Shown here piece after piece: positions 18,595-29,510 of a stretch of 64,000 bases of DNA. The DNA is from Pantoea eucrina. GTDB taxonomy: Bacteria; Pseudomonadota; Gammaproteobacteria; Enterobacterales; Enterobacteriaceae. A program made the translations under genes and the position numbers. The notes beneath the pieces are model-generated. The model saw only the letters and a list, made by a program, of their open reading frames with translations. It had not been told where the DNA came from and did no database searches. Where the stretch lies: positions 576,617 to 640,616 of the forward strand of contig NZ_MAYN01000008.1 in assembly GCF_001691555.1 (NCBI RefSeq), in the 5' to 3' direction. Positions within the stretch are counted from its first letter, which is position 1. The number at the start of each line of letters is the position of its first letter.

Positions 18595-19281
18595 ATGTTG
18601 TATGGCTATTCTGAAGTCATTCTCAAAGGCACGCTGGTGACGCTGGAGCTGGCACTGAGCGCCGTGCTGCTGGCGGTTATCCTTGGCCTGCTCGGGGCGG
18701 GTGCCAAACTGTCACGCAGCCGGCCGCTGGCAATCATCGCGGAAGGGTACACTACCCTGATCCGTGGCGTGCCGGATCTGGTGCTGATGCTGCTGATCTT
18801 TTACGGGCTGCAGATTGCGCTCAACGCGGTAACTGACGCGCTGGGCCTGACGCAGTTTGATATCGACCCGATGGTGGCCGGTATTATCACGCTCGGTTTT
18901 ATCTATGGCGCATACTTTACTGAAACCTTTCGCGGCGCGTTTCTGGCGGTGCCAAAGGGGCAGATTGAAGCGGCCACCGCATTTGGTTTTACCGGCTCCC
19001 AGACGTTCCGGCGCATTCTGTTTCCGGCCATGATGCGTTTTGCGCTGCCCGGTATCGGAAACAACTGGCAGGTGATCCTCAAGGCGACCGCACTGGTGTC
19101 ACTGCTGGGGCTGGAGGATGTGGTTAAAGCGACGCAGCTGGCGGGCAAGAGTACCTGGCAGCCGTTCTATTTCGCCATTGTGGCAGGGGTGATCTATCTG
19201 GTGTTTACCACGCTGTCCAATGGCGTGCTGTGGTGGCTTGAGCGCCGCTACTCGGTCGGGGTAAAAAGGGCAGAATTATGA
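18595..19281 (+). CDS. hisQ: Basic amino acid ABC transporter permease HisQ
   Basis: A 228-residue permease with five membrane segments and the ABC-permease EAA loop (IEAATAFGFTGSQTFRRILFP). It pairs with HisM to form the channel for ligand from the binding protein, driven by HisP. The ATG at 18595, with AGGA 10 nt upstream, gives exactly the E. coli start MLYG and length 228; the open frame to 18514 is in the repeat-bearing spacer. It overlaps hisM by ATGA. Confidence 0.96.
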   Translation: MLYGYSEVILKGTLVTLELALSAVLLAVILGLLGAGAKLSRSRPLAIIAEGYTTLIRGVPDLVLMLLIFYGLQIALNAVTDALGLTQFDIDPMVAGIITLGFIYGAYFTETFRGAFLAVPKGQIEAATAFGFTGSQTFRRILFPAMMRFALPGIGNNWQVILKATALVSLLGLEDVVKATQLAGKSTWQPFYFAIVAGVIYLVFTTLSNGVLWWLERRYSVGVKRAEL

Positions 19282-19994
19282 TTGAAATTATTCAGGAATA
19301 CTGGAAACAACTGCTCTGGACCGATGGTTATCGCTTCACCGGTGTGGCCATCACGCTGTGGCTTCTTATCCTTTCTGTGGTCATCGGCGGCTGCCTGGCC
19401 GTGATCCTGGCCATCGCCCGCGTCTCGCCCAACCGGTTTATCTCAACACCGGTCTGGCTGTTTACCTATGTGTTTCGCGGCACGCCGCTCTATGTACAGC
19501 TGCTGGTGTTCTATTCCGGCATGTATACGCTGGAAGTAGTAAAAGGTTCTGAGCTGCTGAATGCGTTTTTCCGCAGCGGGCTGAACTGTACGCTGCTGGC
19601 GTTTACGCTGAATACCTGTGCTTACACCACTGAAATTTTTGCGGGCGCTATCCGCGCCGTGCCACACGGTGAAATTGAAGCCGCGCGCGCCTATGGTTTT
19701 TCGACCGTAAAGCTTTACCGCTGCATTATTCTGCCGTCAGCGCTGCGTACCGCGCTGCCTGCATACAGCAATGAAGTGATCCTGATGCTGCACTCTACCG
19801 CGCTGGCGTTTACCGCGACCGTGCCGGATTTGCTGAAAATCGCGCGCGATATCAACTCGGCCACTTATCAGCCGTTTACCGCGTTTGGGCTCGCTGCAGT
19901 GCTCTATCTGATTATCTCTTATGTGCTGATTAGCCTGTTCCGCCTTGCGGAACGCCGCTTTCTGGCACATGTGAAACCCTCTTCGTCGCACTGA
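19278..19994 (+). CDS. hisM: Basic amino acid ABC transporter permease HisM
   Basis: A 238-residue permease, partner of HisQ, with hydrophobic segments and the EAA loop [21 protein letters not shown]. Conserved stretches include [21 protein letters not shown] and [20 protein letters not shown]. Its ATG overlaps the hisQ stop by 4 nt, and hisP follows after 8 nt. Length equals the E. coli protein. Confidence 0.96.
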   Translation: MIEIIQEYWKQLLWTDGYRFTGVAITLWLLILSVVIGGCLAVILAIARVSPNRFISTPVWLFTYVFRGTPLYVQLLVFYSGMYTLEVVKGSELLNAFFRSGLNCTLLAFTLNTCAYTTEIFAGAIRAVPHGEIEAARAYGFSTVKLYRCIILPSALRTALPAYSNEVILMLHSTALAFTATVPDLLKIARDINSATYQPFTAFGLAAVLYLIISYVLISLFRLAERRFLAHVKPSSSH

Positions 19995-20002
19995 GTATCA
20001 CT

Positions 20003-20776
20003 ATGGCTGAAAATAAATTACAGGTTGCCGAACTGCACAAGCGTTACGGTGAACACGAAGTTCTGAAAGGCGTATCACTGCGGGCCAATGCCGGCGATGT
20101 GATCAGCATTATTGGCTCATCCGGCTCCGGGAAAAGTACCTTTTTACGCTGTATTAACTTCCTCGAAAAGCCGAGCGAAGGTGCTATAGCCGTTAATAAT
20201 GAACAGATTGCGCTGGTGCGTGATACCGACGGCCAGCTGAAAGTGGCGAATAAAGAGCAGCTGCGCTCGCTGCGCACGCGCCTCACCATGGTGTTTCAGC
20301 ACTTCAATCTCTGGAGCCATATGACGGTGCTGGATAACGTGACTGAAGCGCCCATTCAGGTGCTGGGTCTGAGCAAGGCGGAAGCGCGCGAGCGGGCGAT
20401 CAAGTATCTGGATAAAGTCGGGATTGATGCGCGCGCGCGGGCAAAGTATCCGGTACACCTCTCTGGCGGCCAGCAGCAGCGCGTCTCGATTGCCCGCGCG
20501 CTGGCAATGGAACCGGAAGTGCTGCTGTTTGATGAACCGACTTCAGCGCTCGACCCCGAGCTGGTAGGCGAAGTCCTGCGTATTATGCAGAAGCTGGCAG
20601 AAGAGGGGAAAACCATGGTGGTGGTCACGCATGAGATGGAGTTTGCCCGCCACGTCTCGAACCATGTGATTTTTCTGCATCAGGGGAAAATTGAGGAAGA
20701 GGGGACGCCTGATGAGCTGTTTGGCAATCCAAAGAGTCCGCGTCTGCAGCAGTTCCTGAAAGGCTCACTGAAATAG
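20003..20776 (+). CDS. hisP: Basic amino acid ABC transporter ATPase HisP
   Basis: A 257-residue ATPase that powers HisQM. Walker A is GSSGSGKST, the Q-loop region is MVFQHFNLW, the signature is LSGGQQQR, Walker B is [14 protein letters not shown], and the switch His is in [13 protein letters not shown]. Length matches E. coli HisP (257). It is the last gene of the operon and is followed by a GC-rich hairpin shared with convergent yfcH. Confidence 0.97.
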   Translation: MAENKLQVAELHKRYGEHEVLKGVSLRANAGDVISIIGSSGSGKSTFLRCINFLEKPSEGAIAVNNEQIALVRDTDGQLKVANKEQLRSLRTRLTMVFQHFNLWSHMTVLDNVTEAPIQVLGLSKAEARERAIKYLDKVGIDARARAKYPVHLSGGQQQRVSIARALAMEPEVLLFDEPTSALDPELVGEVLRIMQKLAEEGKTMVVVTHEMEFARHVSNHVIFLHQGKIEEEGTPDELFGNPKSPRLQQFLKGSLK

Positions 20777-20785
20777 CCTGAAGCG

Positions 20786-20805
20786 GCGGGAGCGCAGGCT
20801 CCCGC
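20786..20805. terminator. Hairpin between hisP and yfcH
   Basis: A perfect 8-bp stem (GCGGGAGC with GCTCCCGC, GCAG loop) lies between the two convergent genes. There is no strong T run on either strand, so its efficiency as a terminator is uncertain. Confidence 0.5.
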
Positions 20806-20810
20806 ATTAA

Positions 20811-21707
20811 TCAGCCCGCGACATCCTGCAGCGCCTGCTGTAAATCGTACCAGCGAAAGGTAAAACCTGACGCCTCCAGCCGTTTAGGCAGCACATGCTG
20901 TCCGCCCAGCACCAGCACCGCCGACTCCCCCATCATCAGCTTAATCGCGGCCGCCGGCGTACGCATAAAGGCGGGCCGGTGCATTACCTGCCCCAGCGTG
21001 GCGGCAAACTGTTCGTTACGTACCGGATAGGGAGCAACCATATTAAACGGACCGCGCAGTGCCTGATGATCCATCAGCCAGATAATGGCATCAATCATGT
21101 CATCGATGTGGATCCACGGCAGATACTGCTTGCCGCTGCCAATCGGCCCGCCCACGCCAAGGCGGAAGGGCAGCTTCATCTTCTCCAGCGCGCCGCCCTG
21201 ACGCGCCAGCACCACGCCGGTGCGCAGCAGGCAGACCCGGGTCTGATCGCTCTCTGCGTTGAGCGCCAGCTGCTCCCAGCGCGCGCACAGCGTATGGGTA
21301 AACTCATCCTGGCCGGGATCCTCTTCGGTCACGATGACCTCGCCGCTGTCGCCATAAAAACCCGTGGCGGAACCGGAGATGAGAAACGCAGGAGGCGTAC
21401 TGCTGGCATGAATCAGTGAAACCAGCTGTTCGGTGATTTGCCAGCGGCTTTCGCACAGCTGCTGCTTCTGACTGGCGCTCCAGCGCTTGTCGGCGATGGG
21501 TTCGCCAGCCAGATTAATCACGCCTTCTATGCCATTAAGGTCGGACTGCTGATTAAGCCCTGACCAGAGCCTGACGCGCTCATCCAGGTGTTCCCGCGCT
21601 GCGGCCACATCACGCGTCACCACATTCACCTGATGCCCGAGCTGCAGCAGCCGCGGGATCAGGTGACGGCCAATTAATCCGGTGCCGCCGGTAATCAGTA
21701 ATTGCAT
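20811..21707 (-). CDS. yfcH: Epimerase family protein YfcH (SDR39U1)
   Basis: A 298-residue atypical short-chain dehydrogenase with the NAD(P)-binding start [41 protein letters not shown], and the C-terminal DUF1731 region ([20 protein letters not shown]). Orthologues in other organisms are linked to cell division or plastid development; the substrate is unknown. In E. coli folX precedes it; here folX is absent and the gene stands alone, convergent with hisP. Confidence 0.93.
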   Translation of the reverse strand: MQLLITGGTGLIGRHLIPRLLQLGHQVNVVTRDVAAAREHLDERVRLWSGLNQQSDLNGIEGVINLAGEPIADKRWSASQKQQLCESRWQITEQLVSLIHASSTPPAFLISGSATGFYGDSGEVIVTEEDPGQDEFTHTLCARWEQLALNAESDQTRVCLLRTGVVLARQGGALEKMKLPFRLGVGGPIGSGKQYLPWIHIDDMIDAIIWLMDHQALRGPFNMVAPYPVRNEQFAATLGQVMHRPAFMRTPAAAIKLMMGESAVLVLGGQHVLPKRLEASGFTFRWYDLQQALQDVAG

Positions 21708-22034
21708 CGTGAGCCTCCCTGTAAATGATTATCTGCTCAGCATTGAGCATAGAAGAGAAGCGGAGAGTGAGTGTGACAGCGCCTGCAGCGTAATGGAAAA
21801 AGTGGTATTGCGGCTGCCGGCGAGGCAAAGATCCGACCAGCAGATTATTGCCTTAAGATGAAAAAGTCGGTAAAGATGTGGCACCCCTGTTGCTCATGCT
21901 GAGGCTGCCGGAGTCGGGCAAAGCACGCTAAGCGCTTGCGACAGTGATAAGAACGCTTTACCTTACGCGCATTCTGATAAAGCAATAAAAAAACGACGCG
22001 TGCCGCGCACGCTGAAACGTCAAAAGGGTTACGG
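21708..22034. other. Intergenic region yfcH-yfcD
   Basis: This 327-bp divergent spacer has no supported gene. A perfect dyad (TGCTCA, 4 nt, TGAGCA) lies at 21734-21749, close to the yfcH start, and could be a regulator site. The rest presumably holds the two promoters. The genes E. coli carries here (folX, yfcG, yfcF, yfcE) are missing, with no remnant seen. Confidence 0.6.
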
Positions 22035-22580
22035 ATGGTGGATCAAACGGCAGACGACGCTATTGAGTGGGTCGATATCGTCAGCGAAGAGAACGAAGTG
22101 ATTGCGCAGGCCAGCCGGGCACAGATGCGGGCACAGTGTCTGCGCCATCGCGCCACCTATATCGTGGTACATGATGGTATGGGCAAGATCCTGGTACAGC
22201 GTCGCACAGAGACTAAAGATTTCATGCCGGGCATGCTGGATGCCACCGCGGGCGGCGTCGTCCAGAGCGGAGAAGAGATGCTCGAATCTGCACGACGCGA
22301 AGCGGAAGAGGAGCTGGGGATCGCGGCGGTGCCGTTTGCTGAACACGGTAAGTTCTACTTTGAAGATCAGCACTGTCGCGTCTGGGGCGGGCTGTTCAGC
22401 TGTGTTTCCCACGGGCCGTTTGCGATGCAGGAGAGCGAAGTCGATGAGATTTTCTGGATGACGCCGGAAGAGATCACCGCGCGCTGCGATGAGTTCACCG
22501 ACGATTCCCTGAAAGCGCTGTCGCTGTGGCTGAGCCGCAACAGTGATGCAGCACGCAGCAAGCAAAACAGCGAAAGCTGA
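22035..22580 (+). CDS. yfcD: Nudix hydrolase YfcD
   Basis: A 181-residue Nudix protein. The Nudix box is complete: G-x5-E-x7-RE-A-x-EE-x-G-I, beginning at Gly in GGVVQSGEE near residue 74. The N-terminal part ([22 protein letters not shown]) resembles isopentenyl-diphosphate isomerase-type Nudix proteins. It should cleave a nucleoside-diphosphate-linked compound, but the substrate is not known. A slightly acidic Ser/Asn-rich tail follows the domain. The gene converges on pta with a shared terminator. Confidence 0.93.
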   Translation: MVDQTADDAIEWVDIVSEENEVIAQASRAQMRAQCLRHRATYIVVHDGMGKILVQRRTETKDFMPGMLDATAGGVVQSGEEMLESARREAEEELGIAAVPFAEHGKFYFEDQHCRVWGGLFSCVSHGPFAMQESEVDEIFWMTPEEITARCDEFTDDSLKALSLWLSRNSDAARSKQNSES

Positions 22581-22601
22581 CGGCTGCATCTGCGACAGGC
22601 G

Positions 22602-22634
22602 AAAAAAAGCATGCGCCAGGCGCATGCTTTTTTT
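22602..22634. terminator. Bidirectional terminator between yfcD and pta
   Basis: Seven A, a 7-bp stem (GCATGCG with CGCATGC, 5-nt loop), then seven T: a symmetric terminator that serves yfcD on the plus strand and pta on the minus strand. Confidence 0.93.
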
Positions 22635-22658
22635 ATACCTGAGCAGCGAAGGGGGAGA

Positions 22659-24803
22659 TTACCCTTCCGCCTGCTGCGACTGAATCGCCGTCAGGGCGAT
22701 GGTATACACGATATCATCCACCAGCGCACCGCGTGACAGGTCATTGACCGGTTTACGCATGCCCTGCAGCATCGGGCCGATAGAGATCAGATCGGCAGAG
22801 CGCTGCACCGCTTTGTACGTAGTGTTACCGGTATTGAGATCCGGGAAAATAAACACCGTGGCGCGTCCGGCAACCGCCGAATTGGGCGCTTTAGACCTGG
22901 CGACATCTTCCATAATGGCCGCGTCATATTGCAGCGGACCATCGATGACCAGATCGGGGCGCTTTTCCTGCGCAATACGGGTGGCTTCACGTACTTTTTC
23001 GACATCGCTGCCCGCACCGGAGTTGCCGGTTGAGTAAGAGATCATCGCTACGCGCGGATCGATACCAAAGGCGCTGGCGGAATCTGCAGACTGAATGGCG
23101 ATTTCGGCCAGCTGTTCCGGGTTCGGATCCGGGTTGATGGCGCAGTCGCCATAGACCAGTACCTGTTCCGGCAGCAGCATAAAGAACACGGATGAAACCA
23201 GCGAGCTGCCGGGCGCGGTTTTGATCAGCTGCAGCGGCGGACGAATAGTATTGGCCGTGGTATGCACCGCACCGGAGACCAGACCGTCCACTTCTCCGCT
23301 CTCCAGCATCATGGTGCCCAGCACCACATTGTCTTCCAGCTGCTCTTCCGCTACGACTTCCGTCATGCCTTTGCTTTTACGCAGCTCAACCAGGCGCGGC
23401 ACATAGTTTCCGCGCACCACTTCCGGATCGACAATTTCAATGCCGGTGCCCAGCTCTACGCCCTGAGCTGCAGCCACGCGCTGGATCTCATCCGGATTTC
23501 CCAGCAGTACGCAGGTGGCGATGCCGCGTTCGGCACAGATTGCCGCGGCTTTGACTGTGCGCGGTTCATCTCCTTCCGGCAGTACAATACGTTTGCCCGC
23601 TTTGCGTGCAAGTTCGGTGAGCTGATAGCGGAAAGCAGGAGGCGACAGGCGACGACTGCGCTCGGAAGTGGCGGTCAGCGACTCAACCCAGTCGGCGTTG
23701 ATAAAGCCGGCAACATACTCCTGCACTTTTTCAATACGCTGCATATCATCAGCGGGTACTTCCAGGTTGAAGCTCTGCAGGCTCAGCGAAGTTTGCCAGG
23801 TGTTGGTTTTCACCATGAATACCGGCAGACCAGTCTGGAAAGCGCGTTCACACAGGCGGGCAATAGGCGCTTCAATCTGATAGCCACCGGTCAGCAGAAT
23901 GGCACCAATTTCAATCCCGTTCATCGCCGCCAGACAGGCGGCAACCAGCACATCAGGGCGATCGGCTGAGGTTACCAGGAGCGAGCCGGGACGAAAATGC
24001 TCCAGCATGTGCGGGATGCTGCGTGCGCAGAAGGTCACGGACTTAACGCGACGCGTCTCGATTTCACCTTCGTTGATGATATCCGCATTGAGGTGGCGAC
24101 ACATATCAATGGCGCGTGTGGCGATCAGGTCAAAGCTCCACGGTACACAGCCCAGTACCGGCAACGGGCTGTTAGCAAACAGCTGTTTCGGGTCGATGTT
24201 GGCTACGCTGGCTTTAGAGGAGTCATCAAAAATCTCTGACAGATCGGGCCGGGTACGACCCTGCTCATCAACCGGAGCATTCAGCTTGTTGATGATAACG
24301 CCTGTGATGTTTTTGTTTTTACTGCCGCCAAAGCTGCTCTGGCTTAGCTCAATACGCTCTTTTAACTGAGCCGGCGAGTCATTGCCCAGCGCCATCACAA
24401 AAACAATCTCTGCGTTCAGCGTTTTGGCGATCTCGTAGTTGAGCGCCGAAGCGAACTGATGCTTACGTGTCGGCACCAGACCTTCGACCAGCACCACCTC
24501 TGCTTCTCTGGCCGTGGCGTGGTAGTTGGCAATGATCTCTTCCATCAGTACATCCTGCTGGTTTGAACCCAGCAGTGACTCAACGCGTGACATCTGCAGC
24601 GGTTCAGCGGCAGGAATAGCGGAGTTCTTACGAATAATGGTGGTCGTCTGGTCCGGTCTGTCACCACCGGCGCGCGGCTGAGCAATGGGCTTGAAAACAC
24701 TCAGGCGCACGCCTTTGCGTTCCATTGCGCGGATCACGCCAAGGCTGACGCTGGTCAGGCCGACGCTGGTGCCGGTGGGGATAAGCATAATTGTACGTGA
24801 CAC
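22659..24803 (-). CDS. pta: Phosphate acetyltransferase
   Basis: A 714-residue Pta, the same length as E. coli. It converts acetyl-CoA and phosphate to acetyl phosphate in overflow and fermentative metabolism. It has an N-terminal P-loop-like domain ([16 protein letters not shown]), a middle DRTGG domain (near 215-330, with [16 protein letters not shown]), and the C-terminal catalytic domain (about 390-714; [52 protein letters not shown]). It is downstream of ackA by 71 nt on the same strand and ends at the shared terminator. Its product is also a phospho-donor for response regulators such as RcsB. Confidence 0.97.
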   Translation of the reverse strand: MSRTIMLIPTGTSVGLTSVSLGVIRAMERKGVRLSVFKPIAQPRAGGDRPDQTTTIIRKNSAIPAAEPLQMSRVESLLGSNQQDVLMEEIIANYHATAREAEVVLVEGLVPTRKHQFASALNYEIAKTLNAEIVFVMALGNDSPAQLKERIELSQSSFGGSKNKNITGVIINKLNAPVDEQGRTRPDLSEIFDDSSKASVANIDPKQLFANSPLPVLGCVPWSFDLIATRAIDMCRHLNADIINEGEIETRRVKSVTFCARSIPHMLEHFRPGSLLVTSADRPDVLVAACLAAMNGIEIGAILLTGGYQIEAPIARLCERAFQTGLPVFMVKTNTWQTSLSLQSFNLEVPADDMQRIEKVQEYVAGFINADWVESLTATSERSRRLSPPAFRYQLTELARKAGKRIVLPEGDEPRTVKAAAICAERGIATCVLLGNPDEIQRVAAAQGVELGTGIEIVDPEVVRGNYVPRLVELRKSKGMTEVVAEEQLEDNVVLGTMMLESGEVDGLVSGAVHTTANTIRPPLQLIKTAPGSSLVSSVFFMLLPEQVLVYGDCAINPDPNPEQLAEIAIQSADSASAFGIDPRVAMISYSTGNSGAGSDVEKVREATRIAQEKRPDLVIDGPLQYDAAIMEDVARSKAPNSAVAGRATVFIFPDLNTGNTTYKAVQRSADLISIGPMLQGMRKPVNDLSRGALVDDIVYTIALTAIQSQQAEG

Positions 24804-24874
24804 GTTAAAAACCTCGCGGTGTTACAGGGTGTCAAAATCGCTCCGTCAGCCTGAGCTGACGGAGAAGAAAGGGA

Positions 24875-26077
24875 TCAGGCCGTCAGACGCGCGGCATCCT
24901 GCGCAATCACCAGCTCTTCATTAGTCGGGATGACGAGTGCAGGGCGGGTGCCGTCTTTATTAATAAAGCCGGATTTGCCAAAGCGGGCAGCCAGATTGCG
25001 CTCGTGATCAAGGTCAAAGCCCAGCAGACCCAGTTTGCCCAGGGCCAGTTCGCGTACCAGAGCAGCATTTTCGCCAATACCGCCGGTAAAGATAACTGCA
25101 TCCAGGCGACCATCCATTAGCGCCGTATAGCTGCCGATATATTTGGCCAGGCGATGGCAGAAAACATCCATCGCACGCTTTGCATCATCTTTAGTCGCAT
25201 AGTTATCTTCAACGTAGCGGCAGTCGCTGGTTACTTCCGTCAGACCCAGCAGCCCTGACTCTTTGGTCAGCAGCTTGTTGATCGCATCAACGCTCATACC
25301 CAGTGCATCGTGCAGGAAGAAAACAATGGCCGGATCAATGTCACCGCTGCGGGTGCCCATGACTAAACCTTCAAGTGGCGTCAGGCCCATAGAAGTATCA
25401 ACACACTGGCCGTTGCGAATAGCCGAAACAGAGCCGCCATTGCCAAGATGGCAGGTAATGATATTCAGCTCGCTGACTGGCTTGTTCAGCAGTTTTGCCG
25501 CTTCCTGCGTAACATAGTAGTGGCTGGTGCCGTGAGCACCGTAGCGGCGTACGCCATGTTCGCGATAGAGATGATAAGGCAGCGCATAGAGATAAGACTC
25601 TTCAGGCATTGTCTGATGGAAAGCCGTATCGAAAACCGCCACATTCTTATCTGAGAGATGCGGAAAGTTTTTCATCGCTTCATCAATGCCGATCAGATGG
25701 GCCGGATTATGCAGCGGGGCAAATGACGAGGCATCTTTAATCCCCTGAATCACCGCTTCGTCGATAATGACGGACCGGGTCAGCCGCTCACCACCATGTA
25801 CGATACGGTGACCGATTGCAGCGATTTGTGCCGAAAGCTCTGGTTTTTGTGCCAGAATAGAGTTAACGATGAAGTTCAGTGCCTCGCTGTGGGCTGCGCC
25901 CGCACCCAGTGGGGCTTCCTGCTTACTGCCTTCCAGCTTCCATTTAATACGTGCTTCCGGCAGGTGGAAACATTCAGCCAGCCCCGACAGGTACTCATCG
26001 CCGGTAGCTGGATTGAGGATAGCAAATTTGAGAGAAGAACTGCCGCAGTTCAGAACCAGTACTAACTTCGTCGACAT
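24875..26077 (-). CDS. ackA: Acetate kinase
   Basis: A 400-residue acetate kinase that makes ATP and acetate from acetyl phosphate. Family motifs are [14 protein letters not shown] at the N-terminus, [56 protein letters not shown] and [13 protein letters not shown]. Length equals E. coli AckA. It is the promoter-proximal gene of ackA-pta, with its promoter in the 339-bp spacer shared with divergent yfbV. Confidence 0.98.
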   Translation of the reverse strand: MSTKLVLVLNCGSSSLKFAILNPATGDEYLSGLAECFHLPEARIKWKLEGSKQEAPLGAGAAHSEALNFIVNSILAQKPELSAQIAAIGHRIVHGGERLTRSVIIDEAVIQGIKDASSFAPLHNPAHLIGIDEAMKNFPHLSDKNVAVFDTAFHQTMPEESYLYALPYHLYREHGVRRYGAHGTSHYYVTQEAAKLLNKPVSELNIITCHLGNGGSVSAIRNGQCVDTSMGLTPLEGLVMGTRSGDIDPAIVFFLHDALGMSVDAINKLLTKESGLLGLTEVTSDCRYVEDNYATKDDAKRAMDVFCHRLAKYIGSYTALMDGRLDAVIFTGGIGENAALVRELALGKLGLLGFDLDHERNLAARFGKSGFINKDGTRPALVIPTNEELVIAQDAARLTA

Positions 26078-26416
26078 GGAAGTACCTATTTGTTAAATAG
26101 TGGCTAAAAATAACGCAATCAGACTAACAGCGTAGCCCATGAAAGCGGGGCGATTTATGATTAACATCATGCGCCAGCTAAAAAGAAAACGACACGCAAA
26201 AAAATTTCGTTAATTTTACGCGATTTTTTGAAAGCGCTGTAGCAATACCTGGCTCTGGCTGTGCTTTAATCAGGCGGCAGCTTCCGGTAATGTTACTGAA
26301 AACGGCGTCAGAATACCCACTGTCACCTGCAAAAACAAAATGTTTTGAAGGATGTCACGTAAAGTTGTGTAGTTATAAATTTTTTTTAAATAATGCAGTA
26401 TTAGTTGAGGTGCATA
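26078..26416. other. Divergent promoter region ackA-yfbV
   Basis: A 339-bp AT-rich spacer without a gene. It contains several A/T tracts near 26190-26240 and 26370-26400 and must hold both promoters. In E. coli ackA-pta responds to ArcA and FNR; I could not assign convincing boxes by eye. Confidence 0.5.
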
Positions 26417-26869
26417 ATGGCGAATGACGCAGGCAATCCGGGCTGGTTCGGCTTATTCCAGCGCGGGCAACACTACATGAAAACCTGGCCTGCGGATAAA
26501 CGTCTGGCACCCGTGTTTCCGGAAAACCGGGTCGTTACGGCGACCCGTTTTGCCATCCGTTTTATGCCGCCGCTGGCCATATTTACCCTGACGTGGCAGA
26601 TTGCATTAGGCGGGCAGCTGGGGCCGGCAATTGCTACTGCCCTGTTTGCCTGCAGCCTGCCGATGCAGGGACTATGGTGGCTGGGCAAACGAGCCGGTAC
26701 ACCGCTACCGCCTGCGCTGCTGCAGTGGTTCAATGAAGTCCGCAGCAAACTGGAAGAGGCGGGGCAGGCGATTGCACCGGTAGAGGGAAAACCCACTTAT
26801 CAGGCGCTGGCAGATGTGCTGAAACGTGCGTTCAGACAGCTCGATCGCACTTTTCTGGATGACCTTTAA
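26417..26869 (+). CDS. yfbV: UPF0208 membrane protein YfbV
   Basis: A 150-residue protein with two membrane spans (about 42-60 and 66-84; [21 protein letters not shown] and [20 protein letters not shown]) and a conserved tail ([23 protein letters not shown]). In E. coli it helps keep the Ter macrodomain insulated from flanking DNA, by an unclear mechanism. The ATG at 26417 follows TTGAGG and fits the family length; the in-frame ATG at 26405 lacks a site. In E. coli yfbU comes next; here it is absent. Confidence 0.93.
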   Translation: MANDAGNPGWFGLFQRGQHYMKTWPADKRLAPVFPENRVVTATRFAIRFMPPLAIFTLTWQIALGGQLGPAIATALFACSLPMQGLWWLGKRAGTPLPPALLQWFNEVRSKLEEAGQAIAPVEGKPTYQALADVLKRAFRQLDRTFLDDL

Positions 26870-26897
26870 TGTTGTAAAACCGGACAAGGAGCAGCAG

Positions 26898-27557
26898 GTG
26901 AATTTCAAAGGATTTCTGTTTGACCTGGATGGCACGCTGGTGGATTCGCTGCCGGCAGTGAATCGCTGCTGGACGCAGTGGGGCGAACGCCATGCAATCG
27001 CCGCTGATGCGGTACTGAATTACATTCACGGCAAACCCGCTATCGACTCTCTGCGTCATTTTATGCAGGGAGAGAGTGAGGCAGCCATTCAGGCAGAATT
27101 TCACTGGCTGGAACAACAGGAAGCCACTGATACGCAGGGTGTACAGGAGATAGCCGGCGCCCGTGCGCTGCTAATGCAGCTCAATGAGCAGAATATCCCC
27201 TGGGCGATTGTTACTTCCGGTTCTGTGCCGGTTGCACATGCCCGGCATCGCGCTGCTGGACTCCCCCTGCCAGCCGTGTTTATAACAGCCAATGACATCC
27301 GGCACGGTAAGCCCGATCCGGAGCCCTATTTGCTGGGCGCAGAGCGTCTGGGCTTGCACCCGTCTGAATGTGTGGTGGTGGAGGATGCGCCCGCAGGTAT
27401 TGCAGCAGGCCTTGCCGCGGGCAGTGCAGTCATTGCTGTTAATCCGGCAGCGGACACGCCCGGTCTGAGCCAGGTGATGTTTAATGTACCTGACCTGCGT
27501 ACGTTAAACATTACGCAGAACGGTACCGGAACTTTTACGCTGAGCCTGCGCGCCTGA
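26898..27557 (+). CDS. yfbT: HAD-family sugar phosphatase YfbT
   Basis: A 219-residue haloacid dehalogenase-type phosphatase. Motif I is FLFDLDGTLVDS (two Asp), motif II is AIVTSGS, the lysine is in HGKPDPEPYLLGA, and motif III is VVVEDAPAGIAAG. The cap lies at about 15-80. E. coli YfbT (HxpA) hydrolyses hexitol and sugar phosphates. The start is the GTG at 26898 with AAGGAG 6 nt upstream, which matches the E. coli N-terminus; an in-frame ATG at 26859 would overlap yfbV. Confidence 0.93.
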   Translation: MNFKGFLFDLDGTLVDSLPAVNRCWTQWGERHAIAADAVLNYIHGKPAIDSLRHFMQGESEAAIQAEFHWLEQQEATDTQGVQEIAGARALLMQLNEQNIPWAIVTSGSVPVAHARHRAAGLPLPAVFITANDIRHGKPDPEPYLLGAERLGLHPSECVVVEDAPAGIAAGLAAGSAVIAVNPAADTPGLSQVMFNVPDLRTLNITQNGTGTFTLSLRA

Positions 27558-27572
27558 ACCCTGCCCGCTCGC

Positions 27573-28172
27573 TCAGAGCGGGGTGTCCTGTGAAATCTCA
27601 TCCAGTGACAGGTTAAAACTCGGAACGAACACCTCCATAAAATAGTCCATTTCCGGTGAGCGCCGTTCGGTCAGGGTTTTCTCCAGCCGCGTCTTAGCCA
27701 GTGAAAATTCATGGTTACCCGCGGAAAGCTCTTCAAGGCATTTCAGGTAGGCGCAGAGCGCGTCTGCCTGCTTAACCACAGCCTGTTCAGCAGCACTATA
27801 GTGGTGTTCATCGATCAGCGGACGGTACGCTTCCTGCAGTTCCGGCGGCAGCATCTCAATCAGCTTTTGCTGCGCAATCTTCTCAATTTTTTTGTATTCA
27901 TGCGCAATTTGCGCGTTGTAATACTTTACCGGCGTCGGCAGATCGCCGGTCAGCACTTCACTGGCATCATGGTAGAGCGCCAGCATCGCAATACGATCGG
28001 GATTGAGTTCACCCGCAAATTTCAGATTTTTGATCACGGCCAGCGCATGCGCCACCATAGCGACCTGCAGGCTGTGTTCAGAGACGTTTTCCGTGCGCAC
28101 GTTGCGCATCAGCGGCCAGCGATTGATGAGTTTCAGGCGGGAGAGGTGAGCGAAAAAGTGGCTTTGAGTCAT
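27573..28172 (-). CDS. yfbR: 5'-deoxynucleotidase YfbR
   Basis: A 199-residue HD-domain phosphohydrolase that removes phosphate from deoxynucleoside 5'-monophosphates, so it acts in deoxynucleotide pool balance. Metal ligands are seen in [14 protein letters not shown] and in the HD pair of [20 protein letters not shown]; a later Asp is in [17 protein letters not shown]. Length is identical to E. coli YfbR. It converges on yfbT, whose stop is only 15 nt away. Confidence 0.96.
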   Translation of the reverse strand: MTQSHFFAHLSRLKLINRWPLMRNVRTENVSEHSLQVAMVAHALAVIKNLKFAGELNPDRIAMLALYHDASEVLTGDLPTPVKYYNAQIAHEYKKIEKIAQQKLIEMLPPELQEAYRPLIDEHHYSAAEQAVVKQADALCAYLKCLEELSAGNHEFSLAKTRLEKTLTERRSPEMDYFMEVFVPSFNLSLDEISQDTPL

Positions 28173-28292
28173 TACAGCATCCTGTCAGCACAACGGGGAG
28201 GAAACCCCTCCCCGGAATGCATACAGTATATACCTGACTGCAGCCAGGTAAATGACAGGTTAATGGCCTGACAGGCTGCAGCAGACGATGAC

Positions 28293-29510
28293 TTACTGCC
28301 GATAGCCCTGCAGAAAACGGCCAAATTTGCCGATCGCCATTTCCAGATCGTCTACCCGGGGTAGTGTGACAATACGCACGTGATCCGGATGAGGCCAGTT
28401 GAACGCAGAACCCTGTACCAGCAGTACTTTTTCCTGCAGCAGAAAGTCGAGTACCATTTTCTGATCGTCATAAATATTAAATTTCTTCGGATCAATACGC
28501 GGGAACATGTAAAGCGCGCCCTGCGGTTTAACGCAGCTTACGCCGGGAATGTCGTTAATCAACTCCCAGGCACGCTGACGTTGCTCGTAGAGCCGCCCGC
28601 CAGGAGCGATAAACTCACTGATACTCTGGTAGCCTCCCAGCGCTGTCTGAATCGCATGCTGAGCAGGCACGTTGGCACACAGGCGCATAGAGGCAAGCAT
28701 TTCCAGGCCTTCAATATAGCCTTTTGCGTGTTTTTTCGGTCCGTTTAATACCATCCATCCCTGACGGAAACCGGCTACGCGATAGGTCTTGGATAAACCG
28801 TTAAAGGTTACCGTCAGTAGATCGGGGGCCAGCGCCGCGATCGAATGATGTTGGGCATCGTCATAGAGGATCTTGTCGTAAATTTCGTCAGCAAAGATGA
28901 TCAGGTTATGCTGACGCGCAATTTCCACAACCTCCATGAGCAGCTCTTTACTGTAAACCGCGCCGGTGGGGTTATTGGGGTTAATAATCACAATGCCGCG
29001 CGTGCGCGGTGTGATTTTGCTGCGGATATCATCCAGATCCGGAAACCAGCCCGCCGACTCATCGCAGCGATAATGTACTGCTTTACCACTGGAGAGCGAA
29101 ACGGCTGCCGTCCACAGCGGATAATCCGGTGCCGGCACCAGCATTTCATCGCCGCTATTGAGCAGCGCCTGCATCGCCTGCACGATCAGCTCTGATACGC
29201 CATTACCGATATAGATATCTTCAACGGTAACATCGCGCATATCACGCGCCTGATAGTGCTGCATGATGGCTTTACGAGCAGAGTAAAGCCCCTTTGAATC
29301 GCAGTAGCCCTGCGCACCCGGCAGGTTACGTATAACATCGACCAGAATTTCATCGGGTGCTTCAAAACCAAATGGCGCAGGGTTACCAATATTAAGTTTG
29401 AGAACCTTATTGCCTTCTTCTTCGAGTCGCTTTGCTTCTTTTAGTACCGGTCCGCGAATGTCGTAACAGACATTTTCCAGCTTACCGGATTTATCAATTT
29501 GGAAATTCAT
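28293..29510 (-). CDS. alaA: Glutamate-pyruvate aminotransferase AlaA
   Basis: A 405-residue class I aminotransferase, the main alanine synthase of E. coli (formerly yfbQ). PLP-site motifs are seen: the Lys in FNGLSKTYRVAGFRQGW, IIINPNNPTGAVYS, and FADEIYDKILYDDAQ. Length equals E. coli AlaA. It sits upstream of yfbR on the same strand and diverges from lrhA across nearly 1 kb. Confidence 0.96.
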   Translation of the reverse strand: MNFQIDKSGKLENVCYDIRGPVLKEAKRLEEEGNKVLKLNIGNPAPFGFEAPDEILVDVIRNLPGAQGYCDSKGLYSARKAIMQHYQARDMRDVTVEDIYIGNGVSELIVQAMQALLNSGDEMLVPAPDYPLWTAAVSLSSGKAVHYRCDESAGWFPDLDDIRSKITPRTRGIVIINPNNPTGAVYSKELLMEVVEIARQHNLIIFADEIYDKILYDDAQHHSIAALAPDLLTVTFNGLSKTYRVAGFRQGWMVLNGPKKHAKGYIEGLEMLASMRLCANVPAQHAIQTALGGYQSISEFIAPGGRLYEQRQRAWELINDIPGVSCVKPQGALYMFPRIDPKKFNIYDDQKMVLDFLLQEKVLLVQGSAFNWPHPDHVRIVTLPRVDDLEMAIGKFGRFLQGYRQ